A stretch of DNA of 64,000 bases from Cycas panzhihuaensis. Lineage: Eukaryota > Cycadophyta. The translations under genes were made by a program, and so were the position numbers. The first letter of the stretch is position 1; the number at the start of each line of letters is the position of its first letter. Positions 22,306 through 33,939 of this stretch are shown here, in pieces. Below the pieces are notes generated by a model that saw nothing but the letters and a program-made list of their open reading frames with translations, was not told where the DNA came from and made no database searches. The stretch covers positions 13,516,001 through 13,580,000 of the forward strand of contig CM041465.1 of the NCBI GenBank assembly GCA_023213395.1, given 5' to 3'.

Positions 22306-22352
22306 TGGAGATAAAAAATAGATCCACTCTTTTCACATGTTACCAATGTTAG

Positions 22353-22860
22353 GTGAGTTTGTTGATTAAAAAAAATGACATGTTGTTTGAAGATATGCTT
22401 TTAATCATGGAGGAGAATGATGTGGTCATGTATGTTCATAAAATAAATGAATATTACTTAAGGGATTCATTTCTCCTAATACCTAAGTGTAATGAAAAAA
22501 ACTATTTCTTTTGGACAATTAAAATGAGATGTTTTTTCATAACTAGAGGTTTGTGGAGACTTGTTACTAATGGATATGTTATTCCCAAAGATGAAGAGGA
22601 AAAGGAAATGCTTGAGAAGAAAGATAAAAAGGTATTTATCATGATTCTTGCTACACTAGACAAGGTTGATCTTCCTCCTGCATATCATTTTATTATTCCT
22701 AAGATTCAACATGCAAGTATTGCTAAGGAAGCTTGAGATTTTTTAAGGGATGTATTTAAACAAACTCCTGAAGATATACAACGAATGATTAAAAAGGTAA
22801 ATAAGGTCAATGATGCTTATGATACAAGTAAAATAAATGAATAAAATATTATCAACACTA
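22353..22860 (+). pseudogene. E4 Copia-type gag (UBN2-like) remnant
   Basis: The reading CNEKNYFFWTIKMRCFFITR (around 22485-22545) and GLWRLVTNGYVIPKDEEEKE, then KKDKKVFIMILATLDKV, follow the pattern of the gag polypeptide of plant Copia elements (DUF4219/UBN2 region: N-Y-x-x-W, LW-x-x-V-x-x-G, K-D-x-K-A). The usual KEAWD is KEA followed by a stop at 22736, then DFLRDVF, consistent with a TGG-to-TGA change. The open part is 127 codons from 22353. The start is assigned only because it is the first ATG in frame. It may belong to the element whose LTR is at 36655-36867. Confidence 0.6.
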
Positions 22861-22865
22861 ATGAA

Positions 22866-23183
22866 ATGGTATGTCAAGATGAAGAATGTTTGGAGATTGA
22901 TGAAACTACTACTGAACATATGACTGAATACATTGATGAGACTGCAACTAATGCTAAAGACATTGAGAGTGATGAATCAATAAAGGCTTATTTAGATGAC
23001 ACTATTATTTCAAGGGAAATTGAATATGAATTTGATGGTCCTATAGAAGATGAGTCTTGTATTGATTCAAGTCTAAATGATGTTCCTTCTTTAAGCATTA
23101 GTTCAAGTTTAAAGAGCATGCAAGTTTTTCAAGATTTTACTCTAAAGGTTGAAGAAATCACTATTGTACATGGTGATCAATAA
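22866..23183 (+). pseudogene. E4 acidic ORF of unknown function
   Basis: 105 codons, strongly acidic, rich in D, E, T and S, with short repeated themes such as EIDETTTEHMTEYIDETATN. It continues the reading of the gag-like ORF after a stop, so it may be the C-terminal part of the same protein. No cysteine-histidine knuckle, membrane segment or enzyme motif is visible. I do not recognise a family. Confidence 0.4.
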
Positions 23184-23294
23184 TTTATACAAAATAATGA
23201 TAAAAAGCAAGTTATATTTGAAGATGGTTACTTACAGGATCTATATCAAATCAAACTAAACTAGCCATAATGAAGATTCAAGATTTACACTTGT

Positions 23295-23350
23295 TAGAGT
23301 TTCTACAACAACGTCATCACTATAGGATGGAAGACAAAAGTCAAGCTAAG
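23295..23350. repeat. E4 short tandem repeat, left part (split by E5)
   Basis: Sequence of the form CATCACTA...GAAGACAAAAGTCAAG followed by GGACAT. Related units continue on the far side of E5 at 36475-36600. About three units of 55-60 bp are present if E5 is ignored. Confidence 0.5.
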
Positions 23351-23355
23351 GACAT
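23351..23355. repeat. E5 target site duplication (left), GACAT
   Basis: GACAT directly precedes the TG of the E5 LTR. The same five bases follow the other LTR at 36470-36474. Confidence 0.85.
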
Positions 23356-25888
23356 TGGACGCGCTGCTACGGGATAACCGCCTGACTGATAGGCGCGGGG
23401 GAGAGATGGTGACGAAACGGTAGGAAGTGGAACCTACAAGGCAAGCAACTACCACGCAGAGCGCCCCGTGCGCCGGAGCGCCGAGTTCGGATCCGCAATG
23501 GAGTATGGCTACATCGGGTGACCCTTCACCACCTTGAGCGAAGGGCGAAGATACGAGGACGAACCCGGGTTGACTGAATAGGCCCTCCCACCCTTGGGTG
23601 GCGGAAGGGAGAGAGAAAGAACCTAACAAGGATAGGCCAAGAACAATCCTATGCATACTAACTGGGTATACGAGCGATGCGGGAAGCAAGAGCTCACGGC
23701 TAAGGAAGAGGGAGGAAGGGTAAGGGAGAAGAAGACTCCTACAACCTTTCCTACGAATAACAAAAGTACATGCAACAAGGCAAACAAATTGCAAACTAAT
23801 ACAAAAGGCAATTTTCCTTTTAATCTTCGATGTTCTAATTACTAGGAAAGGAATAAAAGGTAAAAAGCAAGGTGCGAGGGGACAAAGCGTGCACCGGGCC
23901 AAGGCGTGAGAGATGGCGTAGCCTTCCTGAGGAGCACCCAACCACTCAGCTGCATCTGGGATGTGAAATGTAGCGGGCGAGCAGGGCTTCCTTACCTTCC
24001 CCAGAAAAGTAAATGCGATCTCAAGGAAGGAAAGAAACGCTAACTAGCAAATGAGATAGCATAAAATATGACACATGCGAGGGACGCCACTCTGGAAGGG
24101 GCACCCGCAACGCTCTCCGCGTCCCGAGTAATTGAGCAACAACGGTCTCCCTCCCCGCCGAGGGGAGACACCTATATGCAACACAAAGATCTAGCAATAT
24201 ATGTCTAACAACATAAACGAGAGTCTAAATGTACATGCATCAATGTTAGTCCAATAAGGAAAATACCAAAGAAGAACGATCCAAATAAAAGGAAACAACA
24301 AGGTAAGCTCTGAGTGGCCTACCGCGCAAATGGTGCCCAAACCTCTCCCAAGAGCCACGGGCAGCGAGGAGAAAGTCAAGACTCAAGGTCGGAAAACTAC
24401 CGCAAGAAGGGGCAAGAAAGACCCAAAGACACCCACGGGAACCGGATGCTACGGGAGCAAACCGTAACCGGGAGCAAAGGCAAAGCCACGAATGGTAGTT
24501 GAGAACTACGAATGATTCCCAAACTCGAGCAAGGGTCCCAAATCAGCACGCAACTCGTGATCACTGGTTTGGGCAAATTTACCTGAGTCTCTAAACCCTT
24601 GTTTAGATGGCCAAGAGCAACATGAGGCGAGAGGGAAGCTTTGGAGGGCTTGGAGCCACGGGAGCGTGGAAGGTGGTACTAATCCACCCGGCTCCTCTCC
24701 CAAAGCCTATGCAACCCTCACGCCGCTTTGGACAAAGAAACGCAGCAAGAGACGAGAGAAAGTGGAACAAGCCCTTACAAAGGAAAGAGGATCAAACTTC
24801 AAGCAACAAACATGAACAAATGAGTGGAGCAAGAATATTGCAAAGAACTTAACAAAAAGTAAAGAGTACTGGGAAGAAGAGGCAAGGGCTTGCCTCGGCA
24901 AAGGACAATGAAGGAGGGTCGGAAAAACACCGGATCTGGAGCGAGCGGGTTTGAGGCCCCGCTACAGTATGATGGAGAACACTGCAAACGTAGGGCTCAT
25001 GGATCGCTGGATAGAGACCTACTGAAACCGCTCAAAGGAGCCCTCCAAGGCGCTGAGGGGTTGAGAGAATGTTTCAACCGAGCCAAGGAGAGTCAAGGCC
25101 AGTATGAAGAGTGCAGTCCCAGGCAGCAGAAAAGCAGAAAGCAGAGCGTAGCAAGAGAGAGTTTTCTTGAGAATAACTTCCAAAAGTGAACATAAAAATA
25201 GATAGTGTCCCAAAAGATGCTTAAGTACTAAAGCAAAACCCTAAAGTACGCGAATAGTACCTACCGAAGGGAAAAAGGCGAACCACGTGGCGCTTCGCAA
25301 TAAATGCGAAATTGCCACTGGATTTTAAAAACAAACAGAGACAGTCGTCTGCGGAATTTTAGCGGTCTGAATATTCCAATGATGCTGAAAATTCCAAATG
25401 ATCTGCCAAGATCACTTGCATCGCCAAGATTACGGGCAGATGCACCAGAGACACAAATGGGGCCCGCCAACCGGTCCAGTCGGGGCAAACGCGGTAAAAG
25501 GCTAAAGGACAACTAAAACACCCACCCGGAGCAAACAAGCCAAGAAACGGGCCCACTGAGCGTAAATAGCCCCCAAATGAGGTGGCAAGCTAACCAAGCG
25601 ACGATGAGACATCACACGGGTGGAGGTGGCGCAAACCCGGTGGATCCGGGAGAGAGGAGGGCGATGCGGAAGTAATACGGTCACTGTGGTGCCACACTCG
25701 CTAAGAGTGTGCCCTCGCTATACCGCCATAGGCTAAACATGTGTGGACGACCACTGTGCCGCCCACAAAGTCATACGCATGCAAATATGTAAGGCATACA
25801 ATCAAGACACAAAAGTGATGATAATGCTAGAGACATACCGCACTTACCGAAGTCGGTGATTAGTATCCATTCCCTAAGCCGGGAAACA
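23356..25888 (-). repeat. E5 3' LTR
   Basis: 2533 bp; on the minus strand it starts TGTTTCCCGGC and ends ...GCGTCCA. It matches 33940-36469 in long identical blocks (for example about 110 bases around 24190-24300) separated by short clusters of indels at C/G-rich spots. Minus-strand ORFs within it, such as 23303-23941, have no domain. Confidence 0.9.
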
Positions 25889-25900
25889 CCGCCCCCTTGG
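25889..25900 (-). other. E5 polypurine tract
   Basis: On the minus strand the bases before the 3' LTR read AAGGGGGCGG followed by TGTTTCCC. This is the expected primer site for plus-strand synthesis. Confidence 0.75.
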
Positions 25901-26255
25901 CAGCAGAGCCTCGCCGCTCGGAAGCCCGATGCGATGGCGAATGCTGGCAACACAACTGTCAGTAGCACATGTGTATATAGATATATCAATCAAGATCAGA
26001 TCAGTAGGCAAGGGCGCCGCGAGTGTCGTGGCGAACGCTGGATACGAAGCGCGGTGGAAACAACATAGGGCCTGCCTATGACCCACCTGGAACCCGACTG
26101 GGAGAAGGAGACAAAGTAGGGGCCGCCCCACCATAATGAATGCAAAGGAGCATGCAGACCACATGGGGAACAAATGGTGGGTACCATAGTTTTACCTCGT
26201 TAGCAACCCGATTTGGAGGTGCGAGCAAATCATGGGAGCGACCAACGGCCTGAGG
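25901..26255. other. E5 3' non-coding region
   Basis: DNA between the polypurine tract and the end of the second RNase H. Its first 60 bases align with the E6 sequence at 48678 onward. No coding domain is seen. Confidence 0.45.
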
Positions 26256-26259
26256 CTTG

Positions 26260-26716
26260 GGCGACGGAAAGGCCAAGCAAGACTCGTGGACTGGCCGCAG
26301 GCGAGACAAAGTGCGCCAAGGATGAGGCGAACAAGGCTATCTCGCCTCGGCTGAGAGCCCGAGGGATATCTTGGATATCAACGGAAGAGAAACGGGCCGG
26401 GAGGGATCCGGCGAAGCAAGAGTCCTCAGTGAGGGCATCGCACCTGTGAGACCTGGGTGAGATGAGACACCACAACTTGAGAGTCGCAGAGCAAAACAAT
26501 GGGTCCGCGATGGAAATGAAGGGCATCGGTAAGGGCTTCGATGACAGCTGTATACTCGGCTTCATTGTTGGTAGCCTCCGGGAGGAAGATCCCAGAGCGG
26601 AGGAGATCATAACCAGAAGGGCTGCGGAGAATCCACGCAGCGGCTGAAGGTCCAGGGTTACCGCGGCTTCCGCCGTCAGTAAAGATGTAGACAGACATAG
26701 GTGACACAAAATCCAA
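26260..26716 (-). CDS. E5 archaeal-type RNase H (aRNH)
   Basis: A second RNase H, separate from the RT-linked one. The open part (26716 down to 26426) starts near MSVYIFTDGGSRGNPGPSAA, which carries the first catalytic Asp and the DGGSRGNPG loop typical of archaeal/plant-type RNase HI. It continues with NNEAEYTAVIEAL (catalytic Glu) and VLLCDSQVVVS (catalytic Asp). After a frameshift near 26430, the C-terminal part reads on in another frame as FSSVDIQDIPRA and ends near ALFASSLAHF, matching the usual HIPR...ADALANLAS ending. Such an extra domain is a known mark of Tat-lineage elements. Here it lies downstream of the integrase, about 660 bp after it, in its own reading frame. It would help remove RNA or tRNA primers during reverse transcription. 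Confidence 0.85.
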
Positions 26717-26719
26717 GCA

Positions 26720-27375
26720 GATGATCAGTGATTAAGGCAACACTTAGAAAATGTATAACAGTGGCCAAGGGTAGGAGGACCTAAGAATGAGGTAACCTGT
26801 AAGGGCCATAGCGGATGAACATTGATGGATAGTTTGGCGGAGGAAAGCACGGCCTGTGGGGTCATATATAGGACCATATGATTGTACCCCGCAAGGACAC
26901 CCGGCTTCCCGTGATGTATGATGACATGATTTTGATATGTGTACGCATGGGGTGAGTGTTATGTTGTGTAGTAGGTGATTCATGTTATGAAGATTTTATT
27001 GTATGATGCACACGCTTCCTTCCATTTATAACCACACACCTAACAGGGCACACACCCACGCCGTGAGCGGACGACATGGAGGTGTGAGGTTAGGAAGGTA
27101 GGCATACATGTCCGCAGGAGAGCATAACGGGATATGCGAAGGAAACGCCAGACAGAAAGAGGGGCAATAATGCCCCAAGCGCCCTCCCGCTTGGGAGATG
27201 CCCAAGCGAGAGGACCAAGGTTCCCAAGAGGATACGGAACGCGGGTTCCGCTGACGAACCAGAGAGACAAAGCGGGTCCATCTTAAATAGCCATTCTACA
27301 CGCTACTGGAAGAATGGGGACAACCTAAGATGGTAGTTTAGGCTCGTTTCAGAGCAGGGCGAGGGGATCGCCGAA
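26720..27375. other. E5 spacer between integrase and aRNH
   Basis: About 650 bp with short overlapping ORFs on both strands and no recognised domain. It could hold a leader or splice sites for separate expression of the aRNH ORF, but I see no convincing donor/acceptor pair. Confidence 0.35.
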
Positions 27376-27378
27376 GGG

Positions 27379-28660
27379 TCAAGCGTAAAACTTCTTAAGG
27401 AACATCCCATTACCGGCTTTCTCAAATTCGAGCCCCTCCAGGGTGGCTATCCTATAGGCACCATTATCGAGAGATTCGATAATGACAAAAGGACCGACCC
27501 ACCGGGGTTGGAATTTGGTCAAACGGTCATGGAGATATTCGAGCTTGAGGACATAGTCCCTGGGAAACAAAGGGCGGGAACGCAGGTGTTTATCGTGGGC
27601 CCTTTGTGAACGGGCTTTGGATGCTAGGTTAGCCTGATAAGCGGCTAAGCGTCTCTCATCCAAAGCTTCGAGGTCCAGCAGGCGTGCCTGACGGATCGAC
27701 TCATCGTCGATGAAACCTCAAAGGGAGACTCGCAAGGAAGGAATCTCCACCTCCAATGGGAGTACCGCCTCAGTCCCGTAGACCAGGGAGAACGGGGTCA
27801 TTCCCGTGGCGGAACGGACGGAAGTACGATAAGCCCATAAGGCGGAGGGCAGCTGAAGGTGCCAATCCCTTTGGGATTGACCGACAGTTTTCTTGAGAAT
27901 GTTGATAAGAGTCTTGTTAAAAGACTCCACCTGGCCATTTGCCTGAGGGTAGTAAGGAGAGGAAGTCTTATGGGAGATTTTAAACTTCTCGCAAAGCTCA
28001 TCCACCTCCTTATTACAAAAAGGGGTTCCATTGTCAGAATCGACGTCCCGGAATCCGGCGGCAAATGATGTGTCGATAGATGAATGTGGCAATCGCTTTG
28101 CGGGTAGTGATCAAAGGGATGGCCTCCGCCCATTTGGTGAAATACTCGTGGCGCTCAAGATGAACTTGTGTCATGACGACGAAGGCGGGAAATAGCCCCG
28201 ATGAGGTCTAATCCCCATCGAGCGAAGGCCATGGCGAAATAATAGGGTGCAAAGTCTCGAAGGCACATGGAAATGTTGGCATGCTCTTGACATCGCCGAC
28301 ATTTCAAAGACAAAGGCGTATGCGTCTTTAAAAGAGATGGCCAAAAGTAGCCCATACGGAGGATCCTCCGAGCCATGATCGGCCCCCAAAGTGACCCCCA
28401 CAAATGCCGTGGTGGCATTCGCTGGTTACCGGGCTTCACGGTGACGCAATGAGAAGGATCCCATCGAAGGACCTCTTGTACAATACCTTGTCCACGAGGA
28501 GGTATTGCCGAGCAGAAGTCCGGATGCGAGATTTAACTTTGTTACTAGTGTCGGGGCGGTATTGCTGTTGCGTGAGATACCGCACTATGTCACCGTACCA
28601 CTCATTGTCGGTGAGCGGATGGGGACGAACTCCTGATCGCCGTGATAGACTCATCGGGAG
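27379..28660 (-). CDS. E5 integrase
   Basis: DDE integrase that joins the cDNA to host DNA. From the N-terminus: a pre-integrase part (28654-28436, ending VLYKRSFDGILL), then the zinc part with MARRILRMGYFWPSL and CRRCQEHANI (about 28370-28260), then the core with GLDLIG (first Asp, about 28210), DNGTPFCNKEVDELC (second Asp, about 28035) and SPYYPQANGQVESFNKTL (Glu, about 27935), followed by WHLQLPSALWAYRTS and PFSLVYGTEAVLP. The C-terminal part (27663-27379) has KFQPRWVGPFVI, a GPF/Y module, and no chromodomain, as expected for Tat rather than chromovirus elements. At least three frameshifts separate the pieces. Confidence 0.85.
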
Positions 28661-28849
28661 AGAGTCATCAACGGAGTATCAAAGGAGTTAGGGATAGGGG
28701 TGTCTGCAGTTGCTCTACCACTATCATGCCCTTCTTTGATTTCCTGCTAACGATAAGGAGATCAAATTCTTGGAGTAGGATAGCCCAACGACCACCCCTA
28801 CCCGTCAAGTCCGAACGAGTTAGTAAGTATCTCAAGGATCTGATTGAAT

Positions 28850-29180
28850 GATCACCTTGGTAGTATTGCCGAGCAAGTAATGCCTAAACTTCTTGGTCGC
28901 AGAGACCAAGGAGAGACATTCCTTCCTGTAGGGGAATAGTTAAATTCGGCACCACAAGGGTACGATCGATGAAGTATATAGCTCTCTGGCCTCGAGTCAT
29001 CCTCCCGAGCGAGCATAGCGCCCAAGGACTCGTCACGCCGAGGTATACAAAACGAAGGGCCTATCAACCTGGGAGGCGCCAACGTAGGAGCGAAGCCGTG
29101 GCTTCCTCGAGTCCTTCAAGGCCTTTTGGGTCTTGTCGACTGTGCAAAAGGAGCTCCTTCTTCAACAGTTCGTAAGGGGT
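28850..29180 (-). CDS. E5 RNase H (RT-linked)
   Basis: RT-coupled RNase H. Readable pieces include RDESLGAMLAREDD (29037-28990) and, in a shifted frame, the AEFNYSPTGRN segment that corresponds to the AxxNYxxxEKE helix. The equivalent domain in E2 (7076-7430) is clearer and aligns with it. The frame is broken several times, so limits are approximate. Confidence 0.65.
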
Positions 29181-29990
29181 TTAGCATTCACAACAAGTCA
29201 CCAGGAAGCGCCTAAGGAAACCGAGCCTACCTAGAAACGACTTGATCCGCCGCTGAGTTCTAGGAGGCGGCATGTCGAGGATTGCCCCGACTTTGTCGTG
29301 GTCGATCCGAATTCCTTGTTTGGATACAAGGAACCCAAGGAGTTTACCCGGTGACGACAAACACACATTTGAGCGGATTAAGATCGACGTGATACCGCGG
29401 CATCGTGAGAGAAGATGGCACGCAAAGTCGGAAGGGTGATGGGCTCTCACGCGAGAAAGACCCATCATATCGTCCATGAAGACCTCCAACGTGTCGCTGA
29501 TGAGATCGTGGAAGATGAAGTGCATGGCTCTTTGATATGTAGCACCGCATTTTAAGGCCAAAGGGCATCGCCAGGCGAAGGTACCCTGTGGAGTAGTGAA
29601 GGCCGCCTTATGGCCTTCTGGGAAATCAATTTGGTTGTAACCGAGAAGTCATCCATTAAGGACATCACTGAATCCGGTGCGATCAATGATTTGATCTAAG
29701 AAGGGTAGCGGAAATTGTCCTTAGGACAAGCGTTGTTGATATCGCGGAAATCGACGATATGCGGATTGCCCCGCTCTTTTGGCAACGGAACAATATTAGA
29801 GACCCACTTAGGGTAATCAATAGAAGTAACAAGCCCAAGATCCGTAAGCTTTTCAACCTCCATCTTGACGGCAGAGCCGGTGAAGAGGACGCCGCTCGCG
29901 CATGTGACGCGCCAGGAAGGGTGGTGAGGTTATGGGTGACAATCGAGGGTCGATTCCCTTCATGTCGAGATAATCCCACGCGAAAATGTC
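29181..29990 (-). CDS. E5 reverse transcriptase
   Basis: RNA-directed DNA polymerase. An upstream conserved text, FAWDYLDMKGIDP, lies near 29985-29945. The fingers follow in shifting frames, then GYNQIDFPEGHKAAFTTP near 29640, MPFGLK at 29568, and the catalytic box VFMDDMMGLSRVRAHHP near 29490, again with F-M-D-D. LLGFLVSKQGIRIDHDKVGA and ILDMPPPRTQRRIKSFLGRL complete the connection region, down to about 29190. Consecutive pieces need frame changes near 29570, 29440 and 29350. Confidence 0.8.
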
Positions 29991-29999
29991 TCGAAATTC

Positions 30000-30700
30000 C
30001 CGGAACAAGGGAATATTCCCTAATCTCATCAGAGAGCATTCCGCCCAACCCTAATGACCTTGCCCGGGCCAAGACTACGCCTTGAATTCCCCATGCACAT
30101 GGCATTGCCCTTCAAAGTGAAGAGGGGCAAGATCAACGGAGGAGGAGGAATAGAGAGGGGATCGATCACGAGCGTGGATCCGATCGCAAGGATCTTCCGG
30201 TGACCGAGCCTGGTGACCGTAAGGCGATTAGGTGCAAGGCCCGCCAGTGTTTCCAAATAGGTTCATCATCCTCGAAATAGTCCACCCCATGGATGACCCT
30301 ATTTCGAGTAGGAGAAGCGCTAGAAGGAAAGGAGCAACGGACCGGTGATCATCGGATCGCTCAACTCCTTCATGGAACCAAGGAAAACTGAAAGAGGCTC
30401 CTCGAGAGGAGCGAAAGGCAATTCCTCAAAACCATCACCGCGAGGGTAATGAAAAGAAGAACCGACGGGCGGTCAAGACGAGCGATGGTGTGTGACACGC
30501 TACGGGGCTAGTCTCGCCAACGAGAGAGGTTCCAAACGAGGGTCTAGAGCGAGACAGTACGACCTATTGCCAAGGAAAGAAATGGGTGGAGACAACCTCG
30601 CTCCGCCAAGCGATTCATCATCGCTGAACGAAGCAAGGTACCCATAACTCCCGACGCCAATAGGGGCAAAACGCGCGAGACTAGGAAGGGAAGATGTGGG
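30000..30700 (-). CDS. E5 protease-RT linker region of pol
   Basis: Continues the polyprotein between protease and RT. The E2 counterpart at 5350-6400 reads similar low-complexity, proline/serine-rich text. No catalytic motif is present. Frame changes make exact reading uncertain. Confidence 0.4.
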
Positions 30701-31150
30701 ATCTTCTTCTGACGGATTGGGTATACCAATCGAACAAGCCGAGGCGTGAGTGGGTGAACCTTGGTTTGCCGAATTGGCATAACGAGTTTGTTTGGCAAAA
30801 GGACGCTCACGGGAACCACTCTCATTCGTCCGCCATGGACGAATTTAAGTCGCCCCAAAGGGTCGAACACACGGCCCCATTTGGTCGAGCCATGGGCGAC
30901 CCAGAAGGAGGTTGTAATCCACGTCAACGTCGAGGACTACAACATCGGCAAGAACGGTTTTGCCCCCAAGGGTGAGCGGAATCGCGATAGATCCGAGAGG
31001 GGTCTTCTCGCTACCGTCATACCCTTGGCATCGCCAGGGAACGGGTTCCAAGGCGGAGATACCAAGCTCTTGCATAACACGCAAGGGCATGGCATCGATG
31101 TAAGAGCCGCTGTCGACAACAGCTTCTTCTGAGGGTACAATCAAAGCGAC
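30700..31150 (-). CDS. E5 aspartic protease
   Basis: The 99-codon open stretch (31144-30845) carries the active site as VVDSGSYIDAMP, a proper D-S-G, then LEPVPWRCQGYDGSEKTPLG, and VDVDYNLLLGRPWLDQMG. The flap-to-helix part ends in the LLGRPWL block common to plant Gypsy proteases. The reading continues into the pol linker after a shift. Confidence 0.8.
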
Positions 31151-31559
31151 GATCGTGATGGTGAATGGGAAGTTCCACCGACGCTCCTGCTCACCGGCGG
31201 AGGAAGATCCTTAGGATCGAAGGAAATAGTGGGTCCGCCACCTGGGCGACGCCCAAAGCGTGATGTGCACATCTCTCGATCCTAAAGCTTCCAGAGGAGG
31301 GCCCGTTGCTCGGGACAACTCCTCGAACGCCCATCAAGGACATTCTGCAGCCGATCAGATGGAGCTCGCCCACGACGGAGAAGGGTTTACCCTTCCCGCT
31401 GGTTGGGTAAGTGCCCTTCGAAAGTCGTAACGACCCGCGCATGTGAATAGCCTTGGGAAAGAGGGATTCGGAGGAAGGGTCTCCAAGGGATCCAAGGAAC
31501 GGAAGAACCGCAGCCCCGCCGCTTCCTTAGCGCTTGAGATCGCGTAAGGGCGAAAGTCG

Positions 31560-32960
31560 GAGTTGCTTCAAGCAATCGAATCACCTTCTTCCCTATTCCG
31601 GTCGTGAAGGCGACGGGCACGGGCCAGGAGAACAAGAAGAGGGAGAAGAGTTAGGCGCCCTTCCCTTTGTCGCGGAAGGGCGGGATCAGTGATCTTCCTG
31701 CTACGTTGTTCTTGGTTTGGGGTTGCGATCACGCCCCCATGTTTAGGAACGGATCCTTGTGAAAGTTGGTCTAGATTAGGCCTTGAGGCCCATTTGGGAG
31801 AGGAATCGGCCGAGGGCATCCTTTGGATGCCGGGCCCTACAACGTGAATCGTCATGGAAGCAATCCCCATGAATGGAACACCACTTCTTCTCAAGCGAGG
31901 GCCTGACCTTCTCGCTTGGGAGGATCGGGCGCCCATTCCCGGGAAGAGGAGCTTGGGTAGTTTGTTGGACTTGTTTGTTTGAAGTAGGAGACGAAGGACC
32001 TTGAAGCTTGAGCTCTTCATCGACGCCGAACGAGCGTATACCGAGGTGAGGGGATCTAAGGTCCTCCTTGAGGATGAGAGGAAGACCGCTACCGAGAAGG
32101 TTTAGTGTCTTTGGTAGGGGTGGTGCCTCACTGCCAGTGAGGGCTTAAGAGGTTTCTCGAGACCACCGATCTCAATAGCCTCCAACGCCAAGCACTTGGC
32201 GATCAGCGGAATCACACGTGGTCGCCCCATCTTGAGGACTTCCACGTGGACTTCGGACGGCGCATTGACAACAGTCCCGCTCACCCCTGCAAAGTCGCCT
32301 GGTGGAGTGAAGCGGATCGTGGAATCGCCGCACAAAGTCACGATTCATCTCATCGTGACCTTGTTTGAGCGAGAGAAGGGATTTCATCCCGCCTCGAATG
32401 GGCGAGCTACATCAAAGTAATTGATGAACTCGCCCACCAATTCCGGAATGAATAGACGAGTGGGTGGAGACGATAAAACCATTTAAGGGCGCCACCGCAA
32501 GGATCGAGGAAAGAGTTTCATCAAAATATGGTCGTAAGCCCAAGAATCGATGCATGCCATAGAGAAACTACGGACATGCTCACGGTCTCATGGACGAAGT
32601 CCCATCGAATCTAGGAACTTCGTGAGGATGAGGCGCAAGTTGGTTCGCAACGCCTCAACCGAGAGAGGGGTTGACCTAAAGTCCACGGGGGCGCCTTGCT
32701 CGAACCGTAGGATCAACGAACGCCGGCGTGGTGGCGCGCAAGGAGCGGATGGGGGTAGGACACCCATCCCTCCTGAGGAACCACCCTCACGACAAGGGCG
32801 GGAAAAGGGCGCCTGAAGGGAGTCGATTCTCGAAGGCACAACGGATGGAACCGCATTGGATGGCGACAAGAGGGATGCGAATCGTTCGCCCATACTGCCA
32901 CCCGTAGGTGGGGCCATTCCGTATGGGTGTAGCGGATCCACCCCATAAACAGGAAGACGG
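31560..32960 (-). CDS. E5 gag
   Basis: Structural precursor. A candidate start is the Met at 32941 (MDPLHPYGMAPPTGGSMGE), although a related open frame reaches 33054. The central capsid part reads MKSLLSLKQGHDEMNRDFV (32387-32330), matching E2. Near 31905-31845 the frame WCSIHGDCFHDDSRC gives a C-x2-H-x4-H-x4-C zinc knuckle, the single-knuckle form typical of Tat gag. Multiple frameshifts cut it into pieces of 60-120 codons. Confidence 0.75.
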
Positions 32961-33921
32961 CTTCCCTACCCCGCCCCCAAGGTTGAGAAGTATACCTGGG
33001 GAACGAGAAAGAAGCACCAACGCCGGGTTGGAGGATGCGTGGAACGAATCCCACCGACCGCTACCGGAAGGCTAGCAGGCGACTAGGCCTACTAGGAGCA
33101 AATGTGCCGATTGGGAGACAGACATTAGTTGGATCGGGAACTGCATGCTAACCCCACCGAGGGACATTACAGTGAGAAGGCCCTAAGGCATTAGGGCCTT
33201 GATAAGGGATGGAAGGTGCCACACGTGCCCCCACCGCAGAAACGAATGGGGCGACGCAGAGGCACGAAAGGGTTTGTTGTCACAGAAAGGCGGACGAGGA
33301 TGAAGCGTGAGGGGAAGAGCAGAGGAGGAAGAGGCTCCCTGCAGACACCCTCAAGCCACTCGGACGTGGTTGAGAGCATGCCGCACGGCCAAGATCCGTC
33401 AAGAGCCTCAAGCACGCCAATGGAGGAGTCCCCACATACCCATAAGAGGTGATCGGGACCTCGAACAAGGCATGTCCATCTCAAGGTTCCTCATAAAATC
33501 GCCATCGCGTGGCAATCCTCGGGAGGAACGGATCCTCTACAGTGGGTAGAAGGATGGGGAGCACAAGAAAGGTGTTGATCGACGGGTAGTAAAGGAGTCG
33601 TCACCCTCTTGGGTGGACTCGAATGATGTAAGGAAGAGCTTGGGTTTCCATAGCAACCGGGATAGGTCCAATCGGAAGAGTACCCTTCCATAGTCGGACG
33701 GATCCGACGAGGCAAGAAGGCTATACTCGGTCTTCTAACAAAGGGGTAGACCGCGCAAACGACGAGAGAAACCAAGATGCAAGGTCGATCGACGATGTCG
33801 AAAAGAGAAGGAATGGTATAACACGCGCTGGGGTCGCCCAACGTGGAGGTCAAGACAGTATAGAAAGGATCACACAGAGTAGCGAAACCAACCGAAGAGA
33901 GCGAGACTAGCTCCTTCCGCG
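32961..33921 (-). other. E5 5' leader between primer site and gag
   Basis: About 0.95 kb of non-coding leader. Short ORFs on both strands have no recognised domain. Confidence 0.45.
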
Positions 33922-33939
33922 CCCCCAAGATGGTCGCCA
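33922..33939 (-). other. E5 putative tRNA primer-binding site
   Basis: Directly after the 5' LTR on the minus strand the sequence reads TGGCGACCATCTTGGGGG. It has the usual TGG start and resembles the TGGCGCC class of plant Gypsy primer sites, but the tRNA cannot be named from this alone. Confidence 0.5.

Larger units (their letters stand above)
15930..22340 (+). mobile_element. E3: tandem Copia retrotransposon array
   Basis: Two Copia internal regions in the same direction, each ending with a purine tract and an LTR of about 267 bp. The order is truncated internal region (RT-RNase H), LTR 18249-18516, deleted internal region (integrase, RT, RNase H), LTR 22040-22305, then the start of a third internal region. 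Both LTRs are followed by the same leader, ending AGATCCACTCTTTTCAC. The RT-RNase H parts are roughly 85-90% alike by eye. This is the order expected from unequal recombination between LTRs or from tandem insertion. Confidence 0.75.

Noticed and set aside
23303-23941. 212-codon minus-strand ORF
   Set aside because: It starts and runs inside the E5 LTR, has no domain, and the other LTR breaks the frame differently.
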